DNA of 64,000 bases. Origin: Earliella scabrosa. Its lineage: Eukaryota; Basidiomycota; Agaricomycetes; Polyporales; Polyporaceae. The notes below the pieces were generated by a model that was not told the DNA's origin, ran no database searches, and worked only from the letters and a program-made list of their open reading frames with translations. Of this stretch, positions 11,205 to 23,491 are shown piece after piece. A program made the translations under genes and the position numbers. Location: positions 310,001 to 374,000 of the forward strand of contig JABYQQ010000006.1 in the NCBI GenBank assembly GCA_022605405.1, in the 5' to 3' direction. Each line of letters opens with the position of its first letter. Positions within the stretch are counted from its first letter, which is position 1.

Positions 11205-13182
11205 ATGCCTCAAGCTCAGGGCCAGCTCGTCGGTCCGTTCGACTGTCTGTCTCTCCAGGTGTACATATCCATTGACCCCGCTTGTCGGCTCAGATGTCGA
11301 TGTCGACGCGACGGAGGTATTAGCACAGGCCCTGAAGATTCTGACTCCGGTCGCCTTACCGTATGGGCGGGTTGTACAGAATCGGCTGGTGAAGGTGCGT
11401 GTTCATTATCCTCGTGCGCTCGTTTGGCAAGCATCCTTCCAAAAACGCAACGTCAGCCGTTCCTATGCGCTCCCTGCTGGCTCTCACGAACCCACAAATG
11501 GCGTCAAATGCGAGCCACATAGCTGACATCTCTGCTTCAGGCTCCCCTCTATGAGCACTTCAGCCCTATGTGGGGTTCAGGCCCTCACTCTGCCTATTTA
11601 GCACTCTACGCGCGCTGGTCTGCGGGCGGTTGGGGCATGATCACCACGGGCAATGTCCAAGTAGCCAAGGATCACCTGCCACTAGGACGCGACCTTGTTG
11701 TTCCCGACGCCCTCGACGACGAAACGCTTGCGCCATGGCGAGCCCTCGCCAATGTTATCCACCATGGGTCTCCCGACCCTCCATCAGACGATCAGGCTAG
11801 ACGTGTCAACCACCCACTCGCGGTCATGCAGCTTTCCCATGGTGGACGACAATCGCTCAACTTCTTCGGCGGGCGGTCATTCTTCGAGCCTCCGCTCGCA
11901 CCGAGTCCGATCAGGCTTGGCTCTCATGTCAAAAACGAGGGCTGGCTATCGCGTCTTGCGCATCGCCTGATGCTTCGTGTCCCCAAGGAAATGACGCTCT
12001 CCGACATCCAACGAGCGGTTACGCAGTTCGTGCACGGCGCACAGGTGGCAACCCAGAGCGGCTTTGACGGCGTCGAAATTCACGCAGCGCATGGTTGTAA
12101 GTGGTCACGTTGAATCTTGAGGTTGAACATACGCGTGCTGACCAATAGTGCAGACCTTGTCAGCCAATTCATCTCACCGAAGGTACGATCAACACCTCAA
12201 TAGCCTTTGATTTGAAGTGCTGCGGTTGACCTGTCCGCACTCAGTCTAATATCCGCACAGACGAGTACTCCGCTGAACGAGACCCATTGCATTTTCTTCG
12301 CGACATCGTCTTTGCAATTCGTGCGCCCGGTGTAGTGCCAGAAGATTTCATAGTTGGCATCAAGCTCAATTCCGCGGACTACGCGGCTGATGGCAACGTG
12401 GAGGAGAACAGGGCTCTCGACCATGTACGCGAGATCGGCAATTGGGGCCTCGTCGACTACATTGAAGTCAGTGGTGGTGACTACGAAGACCCTCGTGAGT
12501 GCTTGGCTTCATGGGAGCGAACGATGACGTTAACATGTGCTCAGAGTTTATCGAGGGTCACGAGAAGATGAAATCAAAGCGGCAGGTCATCTTCGAATCC
12601 TTTGCGGAGAAGAGCATGAGCATTCTCGCAGAGTGCGTCCCCACGGCGACGAACCGCCCACCTCCGTTGGTCCTCCTGACTGGCGGGCTGACTACCCTCC
12701 CTCGGATGACCTCCGTCCTCGCACACGACCACGCACACATGCTCGGAGTCGGTCGATTGTCCGTGTTGCACCCAACCGTCCCAAAAGACATCGCGTCAGC
12801 GATAGCCAATGGCGTGCCGGTCTTCATGACAGATCCACCCACGCCGAGTTTACTCGGGCAGCGCCCGAGATCCTATCTCTCCATACGTGCGCTGGAGCAT
12901 CTCGTATGCTATGTCCTAACGCTCATCTGGATACTGATTCCTTCGCGGGTCCCGGTCATCATCGGGGCGTCCTCGAAAGTGAATTGGTACAACGTCATGC
13001 TTCGGCGAATCGCGAAAGGTCAGCACATCGACTATACGATTGGCACGATTGGCGCAGCGCTGCGATTCTACCTAGCAAGCACGCCGTACATGTTAGAGGA
13101 GGACTCAGGTGGATGGCAGTGGTGGGCAGCCGCGGCGATGGTCGGGATCGCGCTTGGCATTGGCTTAGGGCAGGTCGTGTAG
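11205..13182 (+). CDS. NADH:flavin oxidoreductase (Old Yellow Enzyme family) with C-terminal membrane segment
   Basis: FMN-dependent ene-reductase/oxidoreductase. The barrel begins with LPYGRVVQNRLVK, then after an intron LYEHFSPMWGSG and GGWGMITTGNVQ (about 11545-11660). QLSHGGRQ (about 11830) and GVEIHAAHG (about 12070-12095) are the family's flavin and substrate site motifs, followed across introns by VSQFISPK and RTDEYSAERDP. C-terminal barrel strands include IKLNSADY and YIEVSGGDYEDP. The tail after about 12880 is hydrophobic: one segment near LVCYVLTLIWILIPSRVPV and another at the extreme C-terminus (AAAAMVGIALGIGLGQVV), which canonical OYEs lack, so membrane anchoring is inferred. The first exon and the ATG at 11205 are less certain, because no splice choice joins it cleanly to the next coding segment. 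Confidence 0.85.
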
Positions 13183-13880
13183 AACTCTCTGCATAATACG
13201 TAGCGCCCGTCGGAACGTCTCGGGACTGGGTCTGACGTGACTTCGCGTGACGTAACGCGTTCTGTACACGCGGCGTGCCCGCAAACGTCCGAGCTCATTC
13301 GTGTACTACTCACTTGCGTCTTTGCAGCGGCCAGCCGTCCACATCAACCTCGACCGTGTCCGTGTCGTCGACGCCCAAGACCAGCTACTTCGCAGTCTGG
13401 CACGTCTTTTCGTCGTGAAATGGCCACAACCCTGCAGTATGGCCCACAGCAATGATCATGGCATTGGACTTCACCATTGACCAGTCCAATACTGATGCAT
13501 AAGTGTGTGAGGATACCGGTTAGGTGAAGTTCCCGAACTTGGCGGTCACTGGTGAGTTTGTATTGGAAGCTATCTCTGTAGCCTAAGAGTCCTCGTCATC
13601 CTTTTCTGACCATCGTAGAGTCCCGGGACGAGCGAGCCGCCCATTCTGAATCTTCGCACTGACATGCCGCTGACTGAAACGTCACCAGAAGCACCCGCTG
13701 TCGGTCACGGACGGGTTTTGAGCCACATGACTACGTTTGGGACCCACCCGTAAGTCATTGTACCCAAGAGTCTTCGCCCGTTCTCGGAGCACTCCTCCTG
13801 CAGGCATTATACAGCGTGGATCGGGTGCCACCCTCAGCGTCCCTTCAGTTCTCAGTGCACGACTGCGGCGGCGGCGAAGG
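13183..13880. promoter_or_regulatory. Upstream region of formate dehydrogenase
   Basis: No coding pattern was seen in about 700 bp. It contains the OYE 3' UTR and leads into the TATA-type promoter of the formate dehydrogenase gene. Confidence 0.4.
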
Positions 13881-13887
13881 TATAAAG
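13881..13887 (+). promoter_or_regulatory. TATA box of formate dehydrogenase gene
   Basis: TATAAAG lies 92 bp upstream of the chosen ATG, in a GC-rich context and followed by a CT/CA-rich leader. The distance suits a fungal RNA polymerase II core promoter. Confidence 0.6.
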
Positions 13888-13972
13888 CCCTCCTGGCAGT
13901 CGTCATGGTCTCATCACCATCACCCTGTCCTCCACATCACACCCGAGAGCCGCCACCTCATCCACCTGAGTC

Positions 13973-15684
13973 ATGTCGTTCCTCAACGCCTCAACTGCCG
14001 CGGTCAAGCGAGGCCTCTCGTCGTCTGCGACAACTTCATCGCGCATGCTCAATGCCCGTACCCTCGCTCCGACTACCAATCGCGCCAGCAACGCCGGCAT
14101 GAAGGTGCGCCAGCTCGCAGATGCTCCTCTTCAGGAAGTCTAACGGGCACTCAGATCCTCGCAGTCCTCTACAAAGGCGGAGAAGCAGCCAAGCAGGAGC
14201 CCCGTCTCCTCGGTACCGTCGAGAACCAGGTATGCGTGTTACATACCTAGCTATGGTGGACAAACTTACCGACTATTTCATAGCTGGGGATCCGTGACTG
14301 GCTTGAATCCCAGGGACATGAGTTCATCGTATGAAACGCTTGGTATATTTTCTGCACCATGTCCGCTGATACCCTCATGATATCAAGGTCACCGACGACA
14401 AGGAAGGCCCGAACAGCGTTTTTCAGCAGCACATCAAGGATGTAAGCACTGTAATCGTGGTCGTTCGTTTGCCCATAAAACTCATACGAGATTCATGGTA
14501 GGCCGAAGTACTCATAACCACGCCTTTCCATCCCGGCTATCTCACCCGCGAGCTCGTTGACAAGGTAAATTATCTCCTTCTATCTCATTATCGGTTGGCG
14601 ACTGAACCCAATACAGGCAAAGAATCTTAAGGTCTGCGTTACGGCGGGCGTCGGCTCCGACCACATTGACCTTGACGCAGCTGTTGAGCGCGGTATACAA
14701 GTGCTCGAGGTGACCGGCTCGAACGTCGTCTCGGTCGCCGAGCACGTCATCATGAATATCCTCCTGCTCGTCCGCAACTTTGTACCCGCGCATGAGATGA
14801 TTGAGCGCGGCGAGTGGCAGGTATCCGACATTGCTCGCAATGCGTATGATCTCGAGGGCAAGGTCATCGGTACTCTCGGCGCGGGACGCATTGGTTATAG
14901 GGTCTTGGAACGTCTTCGACCATTCAACCCGAAGGAGCTGTTGTACTACGACTACAATGCTCTTCCTGAAGGTCTGGACCCTCCTAGCGATCAAGCAGCT
15001 TTCACTGACATGCTGTGCGTTCCCTAGATGCCGCCAAGAAGGTCGGCGCTCGCCGTGTCGAGGACCTGAAGGACTTCGTCTCTCAGGTAAGCAATCTCCA
15101 CAATGATAGGTTATCCGTCTGCCAACATGGGTTGAATCACAGTGCGACATCATCACAATCAACGCACCTCTTCATGAAGGCACTCACGGCTTAGTTGACG
15201 CGGATCTCCTCAAGCACTTCAAGAAGGTGTCGTGATATTCTGTCTTCCCTTATTTTCTTCCCTCACTAACAGCGCTTACCCACACAGGGTGCATGGCTCG
15301 TCAACACCGCCCGGGGCGCAATTTGCAACGCTGAGGACGTCGCCGCAGCTATCAAGTCTGGTCAGCTCAACGGCTACGCAGGCGATGTTTGGAACGTCCA
15401 GCCCGCACCGAAGAATCACCCCTGGCGCTACATGAAGAACCCCCTGGGCGGCGGGAACGGTATGACCCCGCACTATTCCGGCACGACGCTCGACGCGCAG
15501 GCTCGCTATGCCGCTGGCACGAAGCAGATACTGGAGAACTACTTCCAGAACAAGCCGCAGGAGCCGGCTAACATCATCGTGGGCGCCGGTGAGTTTTTTA
15601 TGAGACGCAATGGCCTGACGCCGTTCACACCAACTCGCATAACCCACAGGCAAATACGAGACGAAGTCTTACGGGCAGCGTTGA
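13973..15684 (+). CDS. FDH1: NAD-dependent formate dehydrogenase
   Basis: Oxidises formate to CO2 with reduction of NAD+, the last step of oxalate/formate disposal in basidiomycetes. ATG 13973 opens a Ser/Thr/Arg-rich leader of about 44 residues, with few acids, that looks like a mitochondrial presequence. Then come [12 protein letters not shown], the substrate-side TTPFHPGY (about 14520) and the [16 protein letters not shown] block (about 14636). The [10 protein letters not shown] motif contains the family's formate-contacting Asn (about 14725). The Rossmann motif is [16 protein letters not shown] (about 14870-14915). [14 protein letters not shown] and [11 protein letters not shown] follow, then the catalytic-His region [17 protein letters not shown] (about 15440). 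Short GT-AG introns interrupt it, including GTCTGG...CCTAG at about 14970-15028. The final exon encodes YETKSYGQR and stops at 15682-15684. Confidence 0.95.
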
Positions 15685-16335
15685 ATGTGTGATCACAATC
15701 TAGAATATACTTGAGACCCTCCCATGATGGACTTCTTTGTATGACTCGTCTAGACTACGCCAGCTATATGTCTCACCGTCTTCCCCTCGGTTCCAACTTC
15801 AATGGCTGACAGGGAACACCGTTCTACAGACGGACGAGGTAACCTGTAGTTCACGGGATGGCATCAGGCCAGTGACGCCCTTCTTTGGGAACGAAGACCC
15901 CGTGACGCCACCGGATTGGCCGGGACGTCATGGGTGGGCGTCACACTTACGCTTCTACGTCCATCCACCTCCTCATCCTGACCGGTCCTATCCATTCACA
16001 GTTCTCTCTTCTAGCCCAAACGCTCTATCCGCGAGACGTAGACTTGTCTCGCCCCGCAACCTCGTGTCTCATGACGTCGGAACGTAAGTTCTTCTGGATC
16101 TTCTCGGTCACGATGGACTTTATTTCCCGTTCCACTGACCACACTCGAACCTCTTCTCTGCTTCTCAATGATGTTGTTACTACCCATGTTCCACACTGAC
16201 GCATCATGGTGCACCTTCCACAGATCACAAGGCCAACTCGACTGAGTTCGTCGATGGTCCGGCGCGGTGCGCACCGCCTGCTGCGGCACCATGCCCTAGG
16301 ACTTACCGAGGTGCGCTTCCAGCTCCAGCTCCACA
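15685..16335. other. Intergenic region before alpha-galactosidase
   Basis: About 650 bp without a recognisable gene. It holds the FDH 3' UTR and the upstream control region of the alpha-galactosidase. Near-repeats of the form GTGACGCC are seen at about 15870-15910. Confidence 0.4.
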
Positions 16336-16342
16336 CATATAA
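16336..16342 (+). promoter_or_regulatory. TATA-like element of alpha-galactosidase gene
   Basis: CATATAA lies about 59 bp upstream of the signal-peptide ATG at 16395. The position is plausible for a core promoter, but the motif is not a perfect TATA box. Confidence 0.4.
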
Positions 16343-16394
16343 CCCAGCTCATAGATTCGAAGTACCTACGCTCAGGACACCGACCGCTGCGCTC

Positions 16395-18886
16395 ATGGGT
16401 TCTTTCATCTTGCTACTAGCTTCGCTCCTCAGCGGTTGGACGCTCTTCTCCCAAGAGCCCGTGGCTCAAGCATGGCACAATCGCGTCGGCCGGCTTCCTA
16501 GTGGGTGGTTCCTATCTCTCTATAAACCATCGTACTGATTGCTCCTCGTGTTTGACAGCTCTGGGATACAATAGTGAGGTTCACGCTGTCTCTACGTGTC
16601 GGCACGAGAACTGACACGTGTTTTAACTTCAGCATGGAATGCGTTTCACGTCAGTTACTACCTTTGTTTCGTAGCTGTAGCATCTCAGGACCGGGCTGGT
16701 AGTGCGAGATCAATGAGACCGTCGTACTCCAAACAGCACAACTCATGGTCGAGCTTGGTCTCAAGGTCAGTGCTATGCGCTGGCATGAGATCACGCCCTC
16801 ATCACTGGTCACAGGATGTCGGTTACATGCATGTCAACATCGACGACTGCTATGCTGAGAAGAACAGAACCGCATCCGGCGACATCGTTGAAGGTAGGGT
16901 GTCCGGATATCCATCGCGCTCCAACATATGTAATGCTTCTGTCCGCAGATCATGTCCGGTTCGCGTCTGGAATGAACAATCTCACCGATCAAATCCATGC
17001 CCTTGGAATGTGAGTACATAGGCTCATTTGGAGAGTCGGATATGATTCTGACTATGCCTTGTACAGGAAAGCTGGGATTGTGAGTGGAGCTTTACTGCAG
17101 ATAGAGTGAAGGAGGACTGACTTCGTTCACTGTAGTACAGTGCATCCGGCTGGTTCACCTGTGCTTTCTACCCCGGATCGTTCCAGAACGAATACAGGTG
17201 AATGAAGGTTTTCTTACCGAGTCTGTCACTCGTTCACCTTCCTATAGAGACGCGAAGCTGTTCCAAGACTGGGGTTTTGATTATTTGAAGTGAGTACACT
17301 TCCGTCCACCAAGAGATCTACTCACAAGAGGTGGCGGCGACGATAAACCAGGTTTGATAACTGCGCTAGTAAGCGTGATCTAACGGCTCTTACGTCTCTT
17401 AAGATTCATAAACCTGCTCCTCTAGTTCCTTACGACGATATCATCCGTGAAGGCATTGTTGGCAGTTCGTCTCCCATTGAATCCAGTCCCTGGTCGCTCA
17501 CCCACGTCTGCCCACCTAGAATACAGACGCATTGCGGACGCTATTGCACAGCTTTCGCAGGACACCGGCAAGCCGCCACTCATCCTCTCTCTGTGCGAGT
17601 GGGGCGAGGTTCGTCATATCCACTTCCGTCGGATTTCCGCTGATGTGGATCTTGTTTAGGAGCAGCCATGGATTTGGGGTCGTCGATATGGCCAAAGCTG
17701 GAGAGTGCGTCTATGCTTTTAAATAACTCAGTTAACATACTGACGTCCCAAGTAGACGACTGGAGATATCAGTTAGTCCTGCCGATGCCACTCATGACAC
17801 TATAACTCAGTGCGAGTGTATTCCGACAGGTCCCAGTTGGGGGTCTATTGCGAGCATCATCAACCAGTCCGTGAAGCTCGAGTACGTCACATGGACGATC
17901 GAATGCTGACTGACATTCACAGGAACTCGTTTATCGCATGGGCGTCGGACTTTTATGGCCACAATGATCTCGATATTGCGAGTTCTCCATTCATGTACGC
18001 TGCATGACGCGATCCTGACTGACAAACCTATGCAGCTCGAAGTGTAGGGATCACTCCTTATGTTGTCCGTCCTACTGAGAACACTTTCTAACCATCTGAC
18101 AAAGCGGCAACGGAGATATCACATTCGATGAAGCCAAGACGCACTTCACCGCCTGGGCGTTCATGAAATCTCCCCTCCTCATTGGCACAGATGTGAAGGA
18201 TCCGTCGCTGCTGCTGCATCTTAATCCACTCACTAATATCAGCCATTCTAGCTTTCAAACATCAGCCAGGCCGACCTGTCCATCTTGAAGAACGAAGAGA
18301 TCATCGCAATCAATCAGGACCCAGTGGTAGGAACGAGCTCAACGCCGTTCCGTTGGGGCATCAACGTATGGACTCATATCAGTTGAGAGACATGCATCTA
18401 AAACGGACACCTTCCTTAGCCTGATTGGGTCAGCAACTCGACTCATCCAGCCCAGTACTGGAGCGGTGAGAGCCAGAACGGCACCGTGTTCATGCTGGTA
18501 TGCTGGTGAATCTGGTCTGTGCGGTGACCTCCGTCGCTGAAACACTCTCCTAGATCAATACTCTCGACGAGCCTGCGGACATGTTCTTCAATCTCACTGA
18601 GTCTCCTTGGATCCGCGCGGGTCGTCAGTACTCCGTTCGGGTACGTTCCTCTCTTCGTCACCGCATTCACGATATGACGTTGTCCTGATGATGTCTCCAG
18701 GACCTCTGGACGCACACCGATAACGGAACCGCGGTCCGCAACTTCACTGCACACTCCGTACCCCCACATGGGGTTGTTGCCTTGCTGTTGCAGGATGCAG
18801 GAGACGAGCCCGCAGGCGCTGGTCCCCCCTGCGCACGACCTCTCTGGTGCACTGATCGCAACGGCACACTCGCTCCTGGGGCTTGA
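16395..18886 (+). CDS. Secreted alpha-galactosidase, GH27
   Basis: Hydrolyses terminal alpha-1,6-galactose from galactomannans and raffinose-type sugars outside the cell. The first exon (ATG 16395) encodes a classic signal peptide: MGSFILLLASLLSG core and cleavage likely after VAQA. Many small exons follow: TWNAFH, VGYMHVNIDDCYAEKNRT (about 16815-16870), MKAGIYS and SGWFTC-type strands, then YLK/FDNC across an intron (17290-17360), whose Asp is the GH27 nucleophile. LSLCEWGE (about 17590) follows, then WR/TTGDIS across an intron (about 17690-17775), where the acid/base Asp is expected. The Asn-rich NQDPVVGTSST region and a C-terminal beta domain with several N-glycosylation sites (NGT, NFT) end at TGA 18884-18886. 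At least 14 introns are implied, unusually many. It converges on the MYND gene. Confidence 0.9.
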
Positions 18887-19134
18887 AACGGAGGCTAACA
18901 GAACGAAGACTCAACTATCTGAGACCAAATGGACAGATGTTACGTTGTACGAGTAGATTGAGACTACTTATGACCGTGTGGGTCAAATTGAAGCATACTG
19001 GACGCCTTGTCTGCGAGGCGTTTCTTGTGAAGTGGGATGGACAGTACAACGATCACAAGGTCAAATCTGGGACGACACAGCTCATGCGGATCTAAACGGG
19101 CAGAGTTCGTCGATTGAATCAGAGACAGCCCTCG

Positions 19135-22100
19135 CTACTTCTTACATTTGGGTTTGTGCCGACCCCAGTCCTTCTTCTGACATGCGGTCGAACAGTATCT
19201 CACCTTCATACATCCCTTGCACGTCATCAGCTTCGGCTTCCCTCTCTCCCTGCATACCGAGCACTTGTGAGCCTCGGGATCGCGCCCGACCGTCTCGAGG
19301 TAGGACACCGCAAAGAGCGGGGACAACGCGATCCGAGTGACGTACGGCGCGTACTTGCGCCATTCGGCGACCTTGCACAAGCCCTCGACGTCCTTCCCTC
19401 TCCCGCAGCTGCAAAGCGGATCGATCTCCATCGTCTGCGTCAGCGGAATCTCCTTCCGGACCAGGTATTCGCAGTTGTCCAAGTGCTGCCACGTCCGACA
19501 GCGCTCAACGAAGGCGGGGATAAGCTGTTTCCATGTCTCCATCTCGCCTTGGAAAACGGTGATGCTGACCATGTTCCCACTACCGACAAGCTCTCGGAAG
19601 AAGGTCGTCGCTATCTTCGACATGATGTCCTTCGTGAGCGGAAGGACATAGCCGTCGCAGGCTATCGTGTGAGAGTGCAAGTCGTAGCGAACGTCGCTGA
19701 TGAAGAAGATCGTGTCACAGTTGTTCGTAGCTTCGTCCCGAAGCGCAAATAGGCGCATAGGTGCACCGCCCTGGGTGCCCGTAGAATGCACGAAGATGGA
19801 GTGGAGTGTGTCCTTCACGTACAGCAGTCCGTCGGCCTTCTGTTTCTTCCGCATCTTCCGCTCTCGTGCTGACAACTGCGAGCCAACATGTGGGTTCAGC
19901 CACTGGTCAAGCTGAGCACCCCTTGTACTGAGGACGGGCAACCGATCGAGGACGAGACGATGCACGTTCCACGGAGCCAGCATCCGTCCGCTTCCCACAA
20001 TGGGGAATGGATTGAGCTTCATCCCGTCTGGTTTGAGGAACGGCCCGGCGGTCGGGACTAGCACCTATAATACGCCAAGTTGTCAACTCAACCCACGCAC
20101 AATTATACAGACGCAAACGCACCTCAATATACCGAGATTTTCGGGCTAGACGTAGCTTGAAGTCCGTCCCAACCACAGGGAATGGGAAGACTACGTCCTG
20201 AACGTGGCCGGCAATAGTGAGCCGCAGGACACACGGCGATGCTTGCACGATTTCAGGCATCGCTCCCGACCCGAAGTCGCGTATGACGTCCTGATCCTCA
20301 ATGTCGACCCTCGTGACGAGCGAATCGACGAGTTCGCATTGCTCATCCAGTTCAACCGTGATAGCATGCTGCTGGCCTATCTCCGTCCGGAGAGCCGCAT
20401 TTGGGGAGAATATGGATCCGTCTGACGGGGGATAGCGGGGACCTGTGACCGGGTTCTCCGGGAGAACGTGGACATGTTCTTCGTCCATGAGGGAAGCACC
20501 GAATATCTCCAGCGCGAATCCGAGTTTGGCATGCAGTGCTACTGTGCCCACTGTGCTCCGCACGCACAACCGCACCCTGAGGTTCTCGGGAGGCTCAATG
20601 GTCGTGAGGAGTCCCGCGGACATCAAGAAGGAAACCACGAGTGGCTGAGAGCCGTTTCGTCCCTCTGGGTCTTCTTCGAAGATCACACGAGGGTTGCCCG
20701 GAGAGCCCGCTGCGATTGCGCGGCCATACGCAAGATGTATGGCGGCGAAGATGTTATGGGACATTCGGCCAATGACATCGCACTGCAGCAGTGGGGTACC
20801 CACCGAAGTCTGGGCAAGAGCATCTTCGAACGCGGTGATCTTCTCCCGGGGGACAGACAGCACGATCCGGACCACTGGAGGAACGTTGCCGTCCCAACGA
20901 GCAAATCGACCTAGCTTGGGAATCCAGTTCTCGTAGAACGCAATTGTATAAAACCCCTGCTTGTGGAGGTGCGCATAGAAGTCGTTGCGATTGACGGTGT
21001 TCATCGGCATCATCAGGTCGTTCAGCTCGAGTTCGACGAGCCGATCCATGACCGCAGTCCAGTCGGCGGGGGGCATTTGCAGCCGCTCCCGGACGAGCTT
21101 GAGAAAGAGAACGAAGCCTTCGCGCATGTAGTGGATCTTGTTTGATGTGAAGATGGCTCTGTCCATATTCCGTTCGTTCTTCCTCTGGAAGGTGTGCGAG
21201 TCCTCCTGTTCGAACAAGGCTTGGTACATATCAAAGAGGAGGGTGCCAAGTTGACGCGCGTCGAACACCGGGGGAACACGGACACGGCCCCCGCGGAGGG
21301 CAACCAAGCTATCGCAAGCCGCTGGTGACTTCCACGTTGTGACCTGGTGGAACTGGATATGACCGGCGGACTCCTTGCTCGCCGACCGATAGAGCAGTAT
21401 CTCGTGCGTGTTGGAGCGAGTGTTGAATCCGGACAGGTAGTCGACGGGACAGATATCGAGCAGCATCCCCATCGTCCCGATATCCGCATTCAAGAGCTGC
21501 GCAAACTCCTTCGTCGCATCCTCGCCTCGGAAGAGCAGAGACTCGGTGTAGAGCACGCTTGAGGGCGATGCCGCCATCAGTGGTACCGCGCCAGCGAGGA
21601 TGTTGAGGAGACCGACGTAGTCGACCAAATTGGAAGTCTCGACGACGTTGAACGACGACGGAGCGCGGTCCTTCGAGTCCACGTACTCGTGCTTGTCAAG
21701 GCGGATAAGTTGCGTTCGAAACTGGGCCACAGGGACACCCATGTTGAGCGTACCCGTCGCGTCGAACGACTTCAGAGCTCGGCCAGCCGCAAGCGCCTCT
21801 CCCAGGAACATGCGTATACGCGGGGGTCCTCCCGGATTGTACACGGCCTTGACGAAGGCGGCGCACCAGTCTGAAAACTCTTCCCTCGCGCTCCGCACCA
21901 TCTCCGCAGCAGACAAAGTCCGCTTCGCGTTCCCAAACACGGCCGCAAAGTGGAACGTCACCAGCGGGTCGGTGCTATAGTGCAGGGCGCACCCCTCGCC
22001 ATCCAACGAATACGCGAACGTCGGGTTCGCGAGCTTCGCCGCAGAGACGTCCTTCTGCTCAAAGAACGTCGTCCCTGTCTTCCAGTAGTTCCGTGACACC

Positions 22101-22825
22101 GTCGAGTCGACCCCGCGCGCTCGGACGAGCAACGGGCCGGCCGATCGCGAGGAGGTAATATAATGCCCGCTCCCATTCCGCTTGAAGACGTGCTCGAACG
22201 CGTGTACGATCGCTTTCCGACGCTTGGCAGGAAGGTCCGGCATAGCGACGTACAGGGACCAATGGCGGCGGACTTCGCTGAGCGTGTACTCCGTGGAAAA
22301 GCGAATGCACGCCGCGTAAGGGGACGCGCGCCATGACTCCATGCTGGCCGAGGCCTCGACGAGCTTCTTGCATTGAGCGATGAGGACGGCGTGTGATCCC
22401 GCGTCGAGGTACATGTGGTAGAAGATGTTCCATATGGTAGGCACCGACGTCTTCTCGGCGATGAGGGTGAGCAGAAGGACGTTGCGAGCTGAGTGGACAG
22501 GAGTGAAGCGGAGGTATGGTAGGGTTGCTAGCAACACGTACCGAGTATCCCTGGCTCGTAGTCAACGCAAGTGAAGTCGAGCTTGCGACCAGCTATAACA
22601 TCAGATGATCAATCGCGATTCATCCAACCCAACGATGTCAACGAGCTACTCACAATCTTCTGGCTCGGTGAAAATGGTATAGAGCACATGTCGCGGGTCG
22701 CCGCATCCCAGGAGCAGGAGATTCGCATGTTCTTCCGGCGGGAGGTCGCGAGTCAAGCATACGGCAGATGTGTTCCCGATAGCGTAGAAGAAGTACTTCC
22801 CTGGCCAATAGAACGGATAAGCCAT
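19135..22825 (-). CDS. DUF4470 / MYND-type zinc-finger protein
   Basis: Large (about 1,230 residues) protein of a family expanded in Agaricomycetes; biochemical function unknown. The N-terminal DUF4470 domain is split by two introns: MAYPFYWPGKYFFYAIGN (exon 22825-22654), a small exon 22592-22542, then LIAEKTSVPTIWNIFYHM in the big exon starting at 22488. Introns 22593-22653 and 20065-20122 have good GT-AG ends. The C-terminus has a MYND finger, CSVCRERGKPKLMTCKGC then RYCSTACQKKDW and HKPKC (about 19140-19250), which usually binds Pro-rich partners. Stop at 19135. An upstream in-frame ATG at 22957 exists, but the family normally starts near MAYPFYWPGK. Nothing suggests secretion. Confidence 0.85.
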
Positions 22826-23491
22826 GGTCGGCGAGAGCAAGAACGGCGCACCGGGTCGAGGGAGAAAGCAGACAACAACCCCATCTGAGCCCCATCTTGA
22901 AGCTGCGGTAGGCACGACTTGTAGCGCCTGGCCGTCCAATCTGTCGACTAGTGCCACTCAGTGTCCCACGCACGATCAAACATCCTTTGCGATCTCACCG
23001 ATCCACACATACCGCAAGAGTGCCACGACCGACGAATCAGCAGGAAAGAGACGGGGAAGGAACATCAAGAGCACATCACATGTACGGACACAGAAACGGA
23101 TACACTTGGTTGGAGAGGTGCACTACCAGTATTTGTATATCGGAGAGATAGCGATAGAGACGGAGACAGAGACAGAAAGAGAGGGGAGAGACTTTACACA
23201 CGACGCTCGGCGACCCGCATACTGTAGCTGTATACTCGAGACACGGAGAGGAGGGAAGAGTAGATAGAGCGACGCGACGCTCCACGGCGTCACGCGGGGA
23301 CGGGGGGACAAAGAATGGGTGGGCAGGTCGCGGCCGGGCGGGGAGGAAGGGGTGACATCGGTTGCTTCATTATAAGAGTCGTACGTGGGGCATGTGCGTG
23401 GGAGGCGAGAACCAGAACAGCGGCGAAAGCGTGACACTCAGCGACGAGAAATATGTTATACAAGAGCAGACGAGCGAGAAGCCGACGCGCA
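22826..23491. other. Spacer between TUP1 3' end and MYND gene
   Basis: Both flanking genes are on the minus strand, so this 666 bp carries the TUP1 3' UTR and the MYND gene promoter. It has a purine-rich GA/GAGACA run at about 23150-23195 on the plus strand. No gene is supported. Confidence 0.45.

Noticed and set aside
19114..19752. 212-codon plus-strand open frame
   Set aside because: Antisense shadow of the MYND-finger gene's last exon.
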